A stretch of DNA of 64,000 bases from an uncultured Clostridia bacterium (GCA_934271275.1 CAKQRD010000002.1:124001-188000), one strand, 5' to 3'; shown: positions 14,172-23,603, numbered from the stretch's first letter. Numbers and translations: made by a program. Notes: generated from the letters alone by a model not told the origin.

Positions 14172-16685
14172 TTATTTATTAAATATAGCATCCAATGCCT
14201 TAAGCTCGGTATAGCATTCATTTAAAATTTCTATTGTTGGTTCAATCCTTGCTTGTGGCGAAGAACTATGTGCCGGAATAAATCTGCAGACCTTAGAAAA
14301 TAGAGCAGAAATTCTACAACCACTATTTTTCAAAGCGTCTGTGTTTATGTTTTCGAATTTTGTCATTTTTATATCTGGCTCATATCTATTTATGGTCCCA
14401 TTAAAAACTTTTTCTGCGACCATAAGCTCTAAAGCACTTCTCATATAACTGAAGCAATCATAAATATGATTCTTGTTTTCTCTTAAATCCGCTTTATTGG
14501 AGACTAAAGAATTCACTTTAGATTTGTAATATTTATATGTTTCAATGTTTGGAAATTCATATTTAATTTGCCCTGTATAAGGTTTTCCATCTATATTGCC
14601 TCTTTCAAGACAAATAAAAGTGTGCTCTTCATTGTCAAGGATTTCCTTTGCATATTTAGATAAAAAACCTACAAAAACCAAATTGTGTGTTAATATTATA
14701 ATTTGTTTTTTTTGTGATAACTGAACTAAAACTCGGGCAACTGTTTCCATTCTTTGCAAATCCAAACTATTAACTGGATCATCCAAAACTAAAACATTAT
14801 CCTTGTCCTCTATTAAGTTTTCTGCTATAAAATGAGACAAAGCTATTACTTTTTGTTCGCCCTCGCTCAATATACTACTTAAATCATATTTTTTATCAAG
14901 AAAAGTTTGTTTTAATGAAAGTTTTGATGCGACAATGTTGGGGGCAAAGTTTATATTTTTAGGCGCTTCAAGACGAACTAATTGTTCCTCTAAGCAAAGG
15001 GTAAACTTTTCTTTGTATTGGGTCGATAATATTTTTGATTGAATAGCAGACAAACTACTATTAGAGATTTTAGATAAAGGATTTAGGTTTAGTTGTTCGT
15101 TTATATTTGAAATAATAGCTTCTACGTTCTTTAATAAAATTGCGATACTGTTATATTCATTTAACTGAGCTCGATTATCACTTATCTCTTTCTCAATATT
15201 ATCTTTTTGTTTATTAAGTATACTAATTTCTTCAATATACTTCTGTAAAGTCGCGTCTAATATGCTTTTGAAAAATCTTAAGTCACAAGAAGAATCAAAG
15301 TCTCCTAAATTTGAAAGAGGGTTATAATCTAATCTAACTAATTTTTGTAGAATTGTTGTAACTTTAATTACTTCTTTATAAAAATCACTATCTTCATTTT
15401 CAAAAAAAGGTACTATTTGTCCTATTTCGCTTATACAACTTTTTATTTTATCTTTAAATTTGTGTATTTTGTCAACTATTATGTTGATTTTTGCAGAGTT
15501 ATCATTAGTAATAAATCTTGAATAAGACGATAGCAAGTCTTTTGCCTCTTCATTAATTGCTTGTCCACAAAAAATACAAGTTTCTTCTTCTTCAAAACTA
15601 ATTCCATTCCTCGACTTAAGGAATTTATCAGCTACAAGTAAAAACTCCTTAAATAGTTCCTTTTGTTTTTCCTCCAAATTAAGTCCCGTTACAAAATCTT
15701 CAATCTTTACATTACCAGATATTAATTCGCTTGCTTTAATTAATTCACTTTTATATTCTTGCCAAAATTCTTTATTTTGTAATCCTGAAGATAGAAAAAT
15801 TAAATTACTTAATTCTTCTATTTTGCTCTTTAATTTTTGTTTATTGCGTATTTGGAGTATGATTACATCTGTATTTAACATTGATGTTTTTTTGTTTAAT
15901 TCTTCTAACTTTGCCTCAACAACATCTAAATTATAACTGTTATTATTAATAAAGTCTTCGATATTTTTCCGAGCGTTTCCTACTCTCATAATCGAATCAA
16001 TTAGTAAGTGAACTTTCGTTCCATCAATGATCCCAAACAAGGTCATATCAGACTTTAATTGTGCTATACGTTCTTTTGCTTTTTTTGCCAAATCGCTTGT
16101 TGCCACATTAATTATGTTAAAAAAATTAAAGTCTTGGGGCATAAAAAGAATTTCTTTTTTATTTCCCAAAGAAAACTTAACACAATTAGAGTTGAATATT
16201 TTTAAATTAAGATTACGACAATTGGTTTTACTCCAAACGAAAGTTTCTTCTGTATTCCCATGTGTAATAGTAACATCCGCTGATTGCAATCCTATATCAT
16301 CTTCTAAAAGATTGGTGTAAATTGTATTTTCCGAATCCAAAGAATTACCCATTGATTTAACAATTCTTACATACCCAGTTTTTCCCGTACCATTTGGACC
16401 ATAAACGACTGTTAAGTTATTGTTAAAATTCATTTCCTGATTATTTAAGAGAAGGTTAACGTTTTTAACATTCTTTATAGAATTTAAGAATAATTTCGAT
16501 GAAGGTTCACTTTCTAATTTCTTAAATATTATAGCAGGAAAAGAATTTGATATGTAGCAATTGATAATATTATCTAATTCTTCTTGTGAAATTTCTTCAT
16601 ATTTAAAGCAGAGATTTAATAGATATTGTGCCCAATATCCATTCGAATTTGCCCATGTTATTAATTTATCATATATATTTTCCAT
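14172..16685 (-). CDS. AAA/ABC-type ATPase with zinc-hook coiled coil (RloC/PrrC-like AAA_13 family)
   Basis: About 837 aa. The Walker A VVYGPNGTGKTG is near residue 82. Long coiled coils (about 200-560) are interrupted by a Rad50-like zinc hook TCIFCGQAI. The ABC signature LSEGEQKVIALSHF and Walker B VLVLDDPVNSLD come near 620-660, and ILTHN forms the switch His. The C-terminal about 130 residues are a separate helical domain with an RFIPAH segment that resembles an HEPN-type R-x4-H motif, though this is uncertain. RloC and PrrC are tRNA-cutting anti-phage enzymes with this ATPase layout. AAAGGGAAG lies before two adjacent ATGs (16688 and 16685), and the second gives better spacing. AT-rich and probably acquired. 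Confidence 0.88.
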   Translation of the reverse strand: MENIYDKLITWANSNGYWAQYLLNLCFKYEEISQEELDNIINCYISNSFPAIIFKKLESEPSSKLFLNSIKNVKNVNLLLNNQEMNFNNNLTVVYGPNGTGKTGYVRIVKSMGNSLDSENTIYTNLLEDDIGLQSADVTITHGNTEETFVWSKTNCRNLNLKIFNSNCVKFSLGNKKEILFMPQDFNFFNIINVATSDLAKKAKERIAQLKSDMTLFGIIDGTKVHLLIDSIMRVGNARKNIEDFINNNSYNLDVVEAKLEELNKKTSMLNTDVIILQIRNKQKLKSKIEELSNLIFLSSGLQNKEFWQEYKSELIKASELISGNVKIEDFVTGLNLEEKQKELFKEFLLVADKFLKSRNGISFEEEETCIFCGQAINEEAKDLLSSYSRFITNDNSAKINIIVDKIHKFKDKIKSCISEIGQIVPFFENEDSDFYKEVIKVTTILQKLVRLDYNPLSNLGDFDSSCDLRFFKSILDATLQKYIEEISILNKQKDNIEKEISDNRAQLNEYNSIAILLKNVEAIISNINEQLNLNPLSKISNSSLSAIQSKILSTQYKEKFTLCLEEQLVRLEAPKNINFAPNIVASKLSLKQTFLDKKYDLSSILSEGEQKVIALSHFIAENLIEDKDNVLVLDDPVNSLDLQRMETVARVLVQLSQKKQIIILTHNLVFVGFLSKYAKEILDNEEHTFICLERGNIDGKPYTGQIKYEFPNIETYKYYKSKVNSLVSNKADLRENKNHIYDCFSYMRSALELMVAEKVFNGTINRYEPDIKMTKFENINTDALKNSGCRISALFSKVCRFIPAHSSSPQARIEPTIEILNECYTELKALDAIFNK

Positions 16686-17009
16686 CATACTTCCCTTTGT
16701 ACTTCTTATCAATTTTATTTATTGTCAAAATAGCAAAATTAATATTGCTATGTTTTTAATAATTGAATTCGGCAAAAAATTACGCTGTTTAATTTTACGC
16801 GTGGAGACATATCACAGTATTCCAAATTAGTTCATTCATTTGTGACATAGTAAATTTTCTTATCAATTACAGTGCGATTAAGTAAAATCACTTTTTTTAT
16901 TATTATAGCATATCTTATCAAATATTACAAGTCGTTTTTATCACCACACCCAAGAGCAAAAAAAGTTTATTTGCATTATTTTTGAAACTTTTACATATAA
17001 CAAATTTTT
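16686..17009. other. AT-rich intergenic region between the ATPase and recombinase genes
   Basis: No gene is visible on either strand. It contains short A/T runs, a minus-strand TTGACA (16728-16723) without a good -10, and a weak hairpin near 16870-16900. It probably holds the ATPase promoter. Confidence 0.4.
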
Positions 17010-18647
17010 CTACACTTCCTGCTCTACTTCATAGCCGCCGATGAAAATTACTTTTATTTTTTCTTTTGACTCGACTATTACCGCCTTGATTATTTGGCGG
17101 ACAAGTGTATCGTCGTATATCAGCGTCCGATTCTTCAACCCGTCGATTAAGTCCATTATTTCGGCTATACGCGATTGATTATTTTTATCCTTTTGATGCT
17201 GCTCCGCCAGCCTGTCTAAATCTGACTGTAATTTATTTTTCTCTGCCAATAATTCTTCTGCTTTCTTTTCGTCGAACGACTCTATCGTATCCGCGGAAAT
17301 CGTATTAAACAACTCGTTTATTTCTTTCTCTATGGTTGCAAGTCTTAACTTAATTTCTATATCTTCACCTTCACACTTCGTGCAGCTAATACCGTTTTCT
17401 ATATGCGTTTTTAGATTTTTAAGTAACTGCGGATCTTGCTGTGCAAATTTTTGTATAGCGTTTACTATCGCTGTCTGTATTCGATTTTCTTCTAATGTGG
17501 GCGAGTTATGGCAATATTTCTTACCATAGTCCAATCGCTTTACGCAACGCCACACTATCTGTTTTCTTCCGTGTGCCGTCCATGTACATCGTCTGTATGG
17601 CGTATGGCATTCTCCGCAGATAAGCAACTCCGTCAGAGCGTACTTACTCGAATACTTACCCTGCTCTGTTTTTGTACCGATTTCTTTAATCTTTTTCTTT
17701 CCGATTCTTCTTGCGAGTTCTTCTTGAACTCTGCCAAACGTTTCGGCATCGATTATAGCGGGATGACTGTTTTCAACGTAATATTTAGGGCGTTCACCCC
17801 TGTTTTTACGAACTTCTTTAGTTAAACAGTCTACCGTAAACGTTTTGTTTATAATAGCGTCGCCCTTATATTTTTCGTTCGAAAGTATCGAACGAATCGT
17901 TGACGTACTCCATTCTTTTTTCCCCGCCGGGGACAGCCTCTGTTCGTTTTGTAGTCTCTCAGCAATTTGTTTCAAACTATCGCCGACAAGGAATCTATCG
18001 TATATCATTCTTACCGTTTCAGCCTGCTCTTCGTCTATTTCGGGCTTATCGTCCGCACCTTTACGATAGCCGAGAAAGTTTTTGTAAGAAAATACGACTT
18101 TCCCTTCTTTCGCACTTTGCAGTTTACCCCATTTTACGTTAGCGCTTATATTTTCCGATTCGCTCTGCGCTATCGTTCCGTATATCGAGATATAGAATTC
18201 GGCATCCGACTTTATACTGTGTATCCCTTGCTCTTCGAAAAACACATCAACCCCTAACGCTTTCAGCATTCGCGTATAATGCAGGCAGTCTACCGTATTC
18301 CTTGCAAATCTTGAAATCGACTTCACTAAAATCATATCGATTTTCTTATTTTTGCAGAGTTTTATCATCTTGTTGAACTCATCGCGTTTCAGCACGCTCG
18401 TTCCCGTAATGCCCTTGTCGGCAAAAATGCCCACCATTTGCCATTCGGGATTGGAATTGATTTTCTCGGTATAGAATTTCTTTTGTACTTCGTAACTGTT
18501 TAGTTGTTCTTCCTGCTTTGTCGAAACTCGACAATAAGCCGCAACACGAATTCGGCGGTACGATTGAAATGTGTTTTCTTGCACATTTATTGCTTCGTGA
18601 ATCAGTCGTACTTTCTTTTCTCTTGTGTTTTCAGCTATGTTTTCCAT
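17010..18647 (-). CDS. Large serine recombinase (third of three)
   Basis: 545 aa. The N-terminal resolvase domain has the nucleophile motif AAYCRVSTKQEEQ (about residues 36-48), the GITGTSVLKRDEF segment and SISRFARNT with both catalytic arginines. The recombinase domain follows (about 190-310), then a zinc ribbon with CGECHTPYRRC and CHNSP, and a C-terminal coiled coil with 'EKNKLQSDLDRL'. The protein inserts and excises DNA by a serine-linked double-strand break. The gene follows the middle recombinase by 1 nt, so the three form one operon. It has all residues expected for activity. Confidence 0.95.
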   Translation of the reverse strand: MENIAENTREKKVRLIHEAINVQENTFQSYRRIRVAAYCRVSTKQEEQLNSYEVQKKFYTEKINSNPEWQMVGIFADKGITGTSVLKRDEFNKMIKLCKNKKIDMILVKSISRFARNTVDCLHYTRMLKALGVDVFFEEQGIHSIKSDAEFYISIYGTIAQSESENISANVKWGKLQSAKEGKVVFSYKNFLGYRKGADDKPEIDEEQAETVRMIYDRFLVGDSLKQIAERLQNEQRLSPAGKKEWSTSTIRSILSNEKYKGDAIINKTFTVDCLTKEVRKNRGERPKYYVENSHPAIIDAETFGRVQEELARRIGKKKIKEIGTKTEQGKYSSKYALTELLICGECHTPYRRCTWTAHGRKQIVWRCVKRLDYGKKYCHNSPTLEENRIQTAIVNAIQKFAQQDPQLLKNLKTHIENGISCTKCEGEDIEIKLRLATIEKEINELFNTISADTIESFDEKKAEELLAEKNKLQSDLDRLAEQHQKDKNNQSRIAEIMDLIDGLKNRTLIYDDTLVRQIIKAVIVESKEKIKVIFIGGYEVEQEV

Positions 18648-18648
18648 T

Positions 18649-19497
18649 TTAGCTCCTTATCTCTTGCCCGTTTATCAGAACGATTGCGACATCGCCGTCG
18701 GGATAAAGTTTTATAGATTCCGCAATCGAGCTTAACAATTTGGGTGAAAATTTCATCTGTAACGGGGTATTTTTAAGAGTATTTTTTATTCTCATAGTCT
18801 TACCCACGTTTTTATCAACGCTTTTATATAGTTCATAAAAATAGCTGTTTAACTTATTGCGTATACTCTCTTCGTTACTGCGTGGATTTACATACAGGTT
18901 TTCTATTTCATTTTCGAGCAATACAAGTTTAGTGTTGTCTCCTTTTTCTTGCGAAGTATACTCGATGTCATTGTTTTTTTCGATTAACATGTTCACGATA
19001 TCTATAAGACAATTTATAAGTGCTTCGTCTTTAATCGTTATTATTTTTCGGCATTCCTTATTACTACAATACCATTTTTCGGGATCCTTTTTCCGACAAT
19101 CACATTTTCTTTTCATGATACTGCCGCACACAGGGCATTTTATAGGCACGCCTATGCGATGCACTTCTTTATCGAGAAAATCTTCCTTTATCGTTCGCTT
19201 TTGACTATTCAAAGACTGCGCGGCATAAAATACCGACTTATCTATCAGCGGCGGGAATCTATCCGCTCCTATATACCGTTCATCCTTCACAACCCTTAGA
19301 ACCCGTGACTTGTTCCATTCATACCTGTTCGGCACATATTCGATTCGCCTTTTCGTCAGGTCGTTTGCTATTGCCAAAACGGTTTCGCGTTTCAGATACC
19401 TTGTATAGATTTCAACGACTATCTTGGATTCCTTTTCTTCTATAACTTTTTGACCGTTTTCGACCTTGTACCCGAACAGCATATTTCGTTTTTTCAT
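18649..19497 (-). CDS. Recombinase-like protein lacking the catalytic domain (second of three)
   Basis: 282 aa. It begins directly in the recombinase DNA-binding domain (LFGYKVENGQKVIEEKESKI; WNKSRVLRVVKDERYIGADRF) and continues with a zinc ribbon CPVCGSIMKRKCDC...CSNKEC and a helical C-terminal part. No resolvase domain and no Ser nucleophile are present. Short partners like this are regularly found between two full recombinases in clostridial integrative elements and probably assist binding or directionality. It overlaps the previous gene by 4 nt (ATGA), which indicates translational coupling rather than decay. Confidence 0.85.
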   Translation of the reverse strand: MKKRNMLFGYKVENGQKVIEEKESKIVVEIYTRYLKRETVLAIANDLTKRRIEYVPNRYEWNKSRVLRVVKDERYIGADRFPPLIDKSVFYAAQSLNSQKRTIKEDFLDKEVHRIGVPIKCPVCGSIMKRKCDCRKKDPEKWYCSNKECRKIITIKDEALINCLIDIVNMLIEKNNDIEYTSQEKGDNTKLVLLENEIENLYVNPRSNEESIRNKLNSYFYELYKSVDKNVGKTMRIKNTLKNTPLQMKFSPKLLSSIAESIKLYPDGDVAIVLINGQEIRS

Positions 19498-21029
19498 TTA
19501 CTAACCTCTTCTTCGATTTTTAGTCCGCCAATTAAGCAGAAGGTTATAACGTTATCGGCGCCTATGATTATCTTTTCAACCATCGAATTAAATGTCTCCT
19601 CGTTAAACTCCGAGATAGATGGTGTATTTTGTATTATTTCATTTAGCTCACTTATTTCACCAACCTGATTATCTCGTCCTTCCCCGATCAATTTTTTCCG
19701 CGCGGCCCTTAATTCTGCCAGTTTCGCATTAATTTCGGAAGCCCGCTCATTATAGTCCGCAACGGATAACGAACCATTCGTATATAACCTTGTTATTACG
19801 AGATTTTTTGCGCTTAAATTTGCCACTTTTATGTCTATTTCTTTGATTTTTTCATCAATGTCCGATACTGATTCATTCAAACGATTAATCTCGAAGATAT
19901 ATTTCTCTATTATTTCGGTTCTATATGCCTTCAGTGTATTGAAAACATTTATGAATGCATTACAAACTGCGTTTTCGCTTATTCTTTTACTTTTACAATG
20001 CGAGACGCCTGTTGATGTCCGCATACAATTCCATGATACTTTTTGCCCGTTAATATTTTCTCGTCTATATACACCACCGCATTCGGCACAGTAAATTTTA
20101 TCGGATAACGGATATTTAATCTTTGTACCAATCGTTCTGCCCTTTTCCTTCCGAAGTTGTTGCACTTTTTCAAACGTTTCTTTCGATATAATCGGTATAT
20201 TGCTGTTTTCAACGTAGTATTTAGGCTTTTGCCCCACGTTTTTAATCTTCTTATGCGGAAATATATCGGTTGTACATTTCTTTTGCAATACCGCGTCACC
20301 CATATAACGTTCGTTGTTAAAAATATACAATAAATTGCTTTTATACCACTTTTTATCATTATATCGTTTCTTTATATTGTTATCGTTCAGAATATCGACG
20401 ATTTGTTGCATTCCGTATCCATGAAGATACAGATCGTATATTTCTCTTACAATTACAGCTTCCTCTTCATCAACCTGCAATTCGCCGTCTACAAACTTAA
20501 ACCCGAACGGTGTTCGGGTACAGTTATACTCACCCGATTCCATTCGTTTTTTATAACTCCAACGTAAATTCCCCGATATGGTTTCGCTTTCTTTCTGCGC
20601 TGCCATACCGGGGAACGTTACTATCATTTCTATATTCAGTTTATCAGTATCTATTTTCTGTTCTTCAAAATATACGCTTACGCCTACGCTTTTCAACAAT
20701 CGTAACACTGTGAGCAATTCTTCCGTGTTTCTTGCGAACCGTGACACGGATTTAGTTATTATTTTATCTATTTTTCCGCGCTTGCAATCGTCAATCATAC
20801 GAAGAAACTCGTCGCGTTTTTTCATTTCAGTACCGCTCAAGCCCTCGTCGAAATACATATCTACAAGCTCGCATTCGGGACGCTCATTGAAAAATTCTTT
20901 ATAATACCGTATTTGCGCAGCAAAGGAGTGCAACTGCTCTAACGATTTACTAGATACTCTCCCGTAAGCAGCCCATCGCTCTTTTCTTTCGGATTGTATA
21001 GTTTTTGGCGTTATATCAGTTATTTGCAT
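19494..21029 (-). CDS. Large serine recombinase (first of three)
   Basis: About 511 aa from the ATG at 21029, chosen because AAAGGAGG lies 6 nt upstream (the frame extends to 21092). The resolvase domain shows RWAAYGRVSSKSLEQ with the Ser nucleophile, DEGLSGTEMKKRDEF and KSVSRFARNTEELL. A recombinase domain (PFGFKFVDGELQVDEEEA), a zinc ribbon CAECGGVYRRE...CMRTST...C, and a coiled coil follow. It is the first gene of the three-gene recombinase operon. It is not close to the third recombinase in sequence, so the two may act as a pair on the two ends or on different steps. Confidence 0.95.
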   Translation of the reverse strand: MQITDITPKTIQSERKERWAAYGRVSSKSLEQLHSFAAQIRYYKEFFNERPECELVDMYFDEGLSGTEMKKRDEFLRMIDDCKRGKIDKIITKSVSRFARNTEELLTVLRLLKSVGVSVYFEEQKIDTDKLNIEMIVTFPGMAAQKESETISGNLRWSYKKRMESGEYNCTRTPFGFKFVDGELQVDEEEAVIVREIYDLYLHGYGMQQIVDILNDNNIKKRYNDKKWYKSNLLYIFNNERYMGDAVLQKKCTTDIFPHKKIKNVGQKPKYYVENSNIPIISKETFEKVQQLRKEKGRTIGTKIKYPLSDKIYCAECGGVYRRENINGQKVSWNCMRTSTGVSHCKSKRISENAVCNAFINVFNTLKAYRTEIIEKYIFEINRLNESVSDIDEKIKEIDIKVANLSAKNLVITRLYTNGSLSVADYNERASEINAKLAELRAARKKLIGEGRDNQVGEISELNEIIQNTPSISEFNEETFNSMVEKIIIGADNVITFCLIGGLKIEEEVSK

Positions 21030-21131
21030 ATTTCCTCCTTTCGGCAACACAAACAATATCATATCATGGCTTTTCAGTCCAGCGTTTAGCAATATCTTTT
21101 TTGTGCAACCTTATTTTCTACCTTTTATACG

Positions 21132-21171
21132 AAAAACGGCGTTTTATCTATTAAATTTAGACAAAACGCCG
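21132..21171 (-). terminator. Terminator between the recombinase fragment and the recombinase operon
   Basis: CGGCGTTTT pairs with AAAACGCCG around a 17-nt loop, with TTTTT following on the minus strand. Confidence 0.65.
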
Positions 21172-21187
21172 CTCTTTAAGCTTCCGG

Positions 21188-21625
21188 TTACAACCCCATC
21201 TGCATTTTAGGTCCGTGGTCGTATTTTGTCGCGAAGAATTCTCCGTCTGAGGTTATAGTGTGAAGGTTTTGCTTTTCAAAATATACGTCCACGCCGTAAT
21301 CTTTCAGTTCTTTCGTATACTGCAACATTTCGAGCGTATTCCGTGCGAACTTTGAAACTGATTCCGCTATTATCATATCTACTTTATTCTGTCTGCATAA
21401 TTCTAACATTTTATTAAACTCGATTCGTTTATCAGCCTCTGCCCCTACCGTTTTATCGTCGATAAATATTCCGACAATCTCCCAATCCGGATTTGCTTTT
21501 ATTTTATCTGTATAATAACGCTTTTGAGTCTCATAATCGGGTTCATCTTGATTCTTTGTAATCACGCCATATGCCGCGACTTTAAATTTACTTTGCTGTT
21601 GACTTTTGTTTTCTTCTTGATTCAT
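21188..21625 (-). CDS. Truncated serine-recombinase-like protein without the nucleophile
   Basis: 145 aa covering only the resolvase domain. It aligns throughout with the N-terminus of the third recombinase (DWEIVGIFIDDKTVGAEADKR; VDMIIAESVSKFARNT; KDYGVDVYFEKQNLHTI). The key motif has become AAYGVITKNQ in place of AAYCRVSTKQ, so the catalytic Ser is Ile, the preceding Arg is gone, and the first Arg of the SxSRF motif is Lys. It cannot cut DNA by the known mechanism. It stops right after the domain. AAGGAG and a normal start argue that it is expressed. A regulatory dimer partner of the real recombinases is one option, gene decay the other. Confidence 0.85.
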   Translation of the reverse strand: MNQEENKSQQQSKFKVAAYGVITKNQDEPDYETQKRYYTDKIKANPDWEIVGIFIDDKTVGAEADKRIEFNKMLELCRQNKVDMIIAESVSKFARNTLEMLQYTKELKDYGVDVYFEKQNLHTITSDGEFFATKYDHGPKMQMGL

Positions 21626-21650
21626 TGTTTTTCTCCTTATACATTTTTTG

Positions 21651-21809
21651 TTAATCTACTATTATCCGCTCACACTTATAATGCTTCGCGGACAGTCGGA
21701 CAATTCTTTTATACTCATCTTCCGTTATTAAACCGGAGCGTAACAACAGCCGTAACATATTTATACAATAATAGAACGCGGCGTTATTCTTATCCTGTTC
21801 AGCCGCCAT
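21651..21809 (-). CDS. Small SHOCT-like protein of integrative elements
   Basis: 52 aa. It contains the pattern 'RSGLITEDEYKRI' that resembles the SHOCT (short C-terminal) motif, preceded by a helix FYYCINMLRLLL and followed by AKHYKCERIIVD. Proteins of this size with this motif are typical neighbours of serine recombinases in clostridial conjugative elements; their function is unknown. Its ATG lies inside the last codons of the MazF gene, overlapping by 11 nt, so translation is coupled to the toxin. Confidence 0.7.
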   Translation of the reverse strand: MAAEQDKNNAAFYYCINMLRLLLRSGLITEDEYKRIVRLSAKHYKCERIIVD

Positions 21810-22164
21810 CTTTATCTCCCGCTTGGTTTAAGCCAAGGCTTACGCTTATCGCTTCGTTTATCTCTTTTACGGTCGCTCCGTCGAGTTCTCCGACGTACTT
21901 TATAAGCCGACTTTTATCTATCGTCCGTATCTGTTCCAGCAAGGCAAGCGATTTCCTCTCTACCCCGCAGTTAATCACCTCGACATGCGTCGGAAGCTTT
22001 GCTTTTTCCTCTTTACTCGTTATCGCAGCCACTATCGTCGTCGGACTATGTTTGTTGCCCGTATCGTTCTGTATAACGAGTACAGGTCGTATCCCGCCCT
22101 GTTCGCTGCCTCTTACGGGATTTAAATCCGCATAATATATTTCGTTTCTCTTTATTTCTTTCAT
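21799..22164 (-). CDS. MazF/PemK-type toxin of the mobile region
   Basis: 121 aa with YYADLNPVRGSEQGG, RPVLVIQNDTGNKHSPT and LALLEQIRTIDKSRL, so all conserved MazF features are intact. It is a paralogue of the chromosomal MazF at 7909. No antitoxin gene of the usual MazE or RHH type lies upstream; the partner by position is the overlapping SHOCT-like protein downstream. In mobile elements MazF can act in addiction or phage defence. The start is an ATG with AAGAGAT upstream. Confidence 0.92.
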   Translation of the reverse strand: MKEIKRNEIYYADLNPVRGSEQGGIRPVLVIQNDTGNKHSPTTIVAAITSKEEKAKLPTHVEVINCGVERKSLALLEQIRTIDKSRLIKYVGELDGATVKEINEAISVSLGLNQAGDKDGG

Positions 22165-22171
22165 ATCTCTT

Positions 22172-22208
22172 AAAAATTTTACGGGCTTGCCTTTTTTGAC
22201 AAGCCCGT
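22172..22208 (-). terminator. Terminator after the InlB-repeat protein
   Basis: ACGGGCTTG pairs with CAAGCCCGT around a 10-nt loop, followed by a short T run on the minus strand. It separates the surface-protein gene from the MazF gene. Confidence 0.75.
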
Positions 22209-22220
22209 ATCGACTTTTCC

Positions 22221-23603
22221 TTAATACGCGTGAGTATATAACATCTTTATCTTTGCGTATAACACAATATCACCGACGGAATTACCCGAAATCGTTCCGT
22301 TAAACGGTTGCGTTAAATTCCAGTCCAAATACCAACCCTCGAACAGATACTCCGCAGGTCCTACGCCTCCGCCGGAATGATACTCTCCTCCACACATAAA
22401 TCTCGATTTAAGCGTGCTTACCTTTATATCTCCCGCGCCGTGCGTGTACGTTTCGGGATAAACGCCGCCGTCCACCTTACTCAGTCCGTATTCTGAACCT
22501 ATCTCGAATAACCCGAGCGTAGAAGAGCTTTGCCCTTTAAGATAGGTTATCTTATACTCTTTTTTACTCTCGTCGAACACAAAGCCCGTTCTGTCAAGAG
22601 ATATGCTTTCTATCTTGCCCTGTGTTTTTACAAGCGTCGTATCGATATCGAACGTATATCTCGTAAGAACGTTTTCATTCTCGTCTTTAAGATATATAAT
22701 CGCAGTGGAATACAGATTAGAGGTTATTGCAGTTATTACCTTGTTATGGTTTTCAATCGACAATCCGTCTACAACATCCTTATTAAGAAAACCCGTTATG
22801 GTAAAGCCGTTGCCGGTTACCGTCGCCGTCGGGGCGTTGCCTGCATTCGCTTTGATATTATTCAATGCGGCAACAAACGAAGCTTTATACGCCACTGTCA
22901 AAACTGCGGGCTTTACTATTTCGTTGTCGTCGAGAGCGACGGTAAATACCGTTGATTTGTTATACGAATAACCGACGGTTATAACGTTGTCGCTATTTAA
23001 ATCCGCCACGAGCTTACCTGTCTTTCTCGAAGTGTTTACCGTAGGCGACTTTCCTTCCTGCGCAACCGATAAATCATAAGATATCAGTTGTTGCTTGTAA
23101 TCAAGAATACACGAAGCCGTTGCCGCGGCGTTCTCTCTTGCCGTTACGGTTAATTTTATCTGCTCGCCGAAAGCGTTGAAACACGAAACGGTAGCAGTTT
23201 TTGCTCCGTCTTCCGTTGGAGTTACCGTAACGTAATCCGTCACAGTTTTTCCGCTTGCCCATTCAGACTCGGGATTTACGAATTCAATCGACCAGTCCAC
23301 AGGTCTTGTTGCCGCGGTTATAGGCGTTACCGTTACGGATACGTTTACCGTAAATTTCGGCGTGGCGTTTGCCGCTTGCAATGCCGCGGGTGCGAACAAC
23401 ATTCTTGCAGGCAGAGAATGGAACTCGCCGTCGTTTAATTTGTTGCCGTCGGCATCTATAACGTCGCCTTCGGCTACTATTCCGCCGAGCTCCGCTTGGT
23501 CTATCCTCTTAAAACCTTTTGCAAACAGTATGCCTGCAAGCGTTAACGTTATTATCGCTACCAGCGATAACATCCATATCGTTATTTTCTTTGTTTTTGT
23601 CAC
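22221..23603 (-). CDS. Secreted surface protein with Ig-like region and InlB-type repeat
   Basis: 460 aa starting at a GTG (AAGGAG 7 nt upstream). An N-terminal membrane anchor or signal (residues 8-29) is followed by a Thr/Val/Ala-rich region with beta-sandwich pattern (FTVNVSVTVTPITAATRPVDWSIEF; DYVTVTPTEDGAKTATVSCF), and the C-terminus ends with a Listeria-Bacteroides InlB_B repeat (YLFEGWYLDWNLTQPFNGTI). Such repeats occur on adhesins and envelope proteins. No LPXTG motif is seen, so anchoring may be by the N-terminal helix. It sits between the sigma-like factor and the MazF gene in the mobile block; its role is unknown. Confidence 0.8.
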   Translation of the reverse strand: MTKTKKITIWMLSLVAIITLTLAGILFAKGFKRIDQAELGGIVAEGDVIDADGNKLNDGEFHSLPARMLFAPAALQAANATPKFTVNVSVTVTPITAATRPVDWSIEFVNPESEWASGKTVTDYVTVTPTEDGAKTATVSCFNAFGEQIKLTVTARENAAATASCILDYKQQLISYDLSVAQEGKSPTVNTSRKTGKLVADLNSDNVITVGYSYNKSTVFTVALDDNEIVKPAVLTVAYKASFVAALNNIKANAGNAPTATVTGNGFTITGFLNKDVVDGLSIENHNKVITAITSNLYSTAIIYLKDENENVLTRYTFDIDTTLVKTQGKIESISLDRTGFVFDESKKEYKITYLKGQSSSTLGLFEIGSEYGLSKVDGGVYPETYTHGAGDIKVSTLKSRFMCGGEYHSGGGVGPAEYLFEGWYLDWNLTQPFNGTISGNSVGDIVLYAKIKMLYTHAY

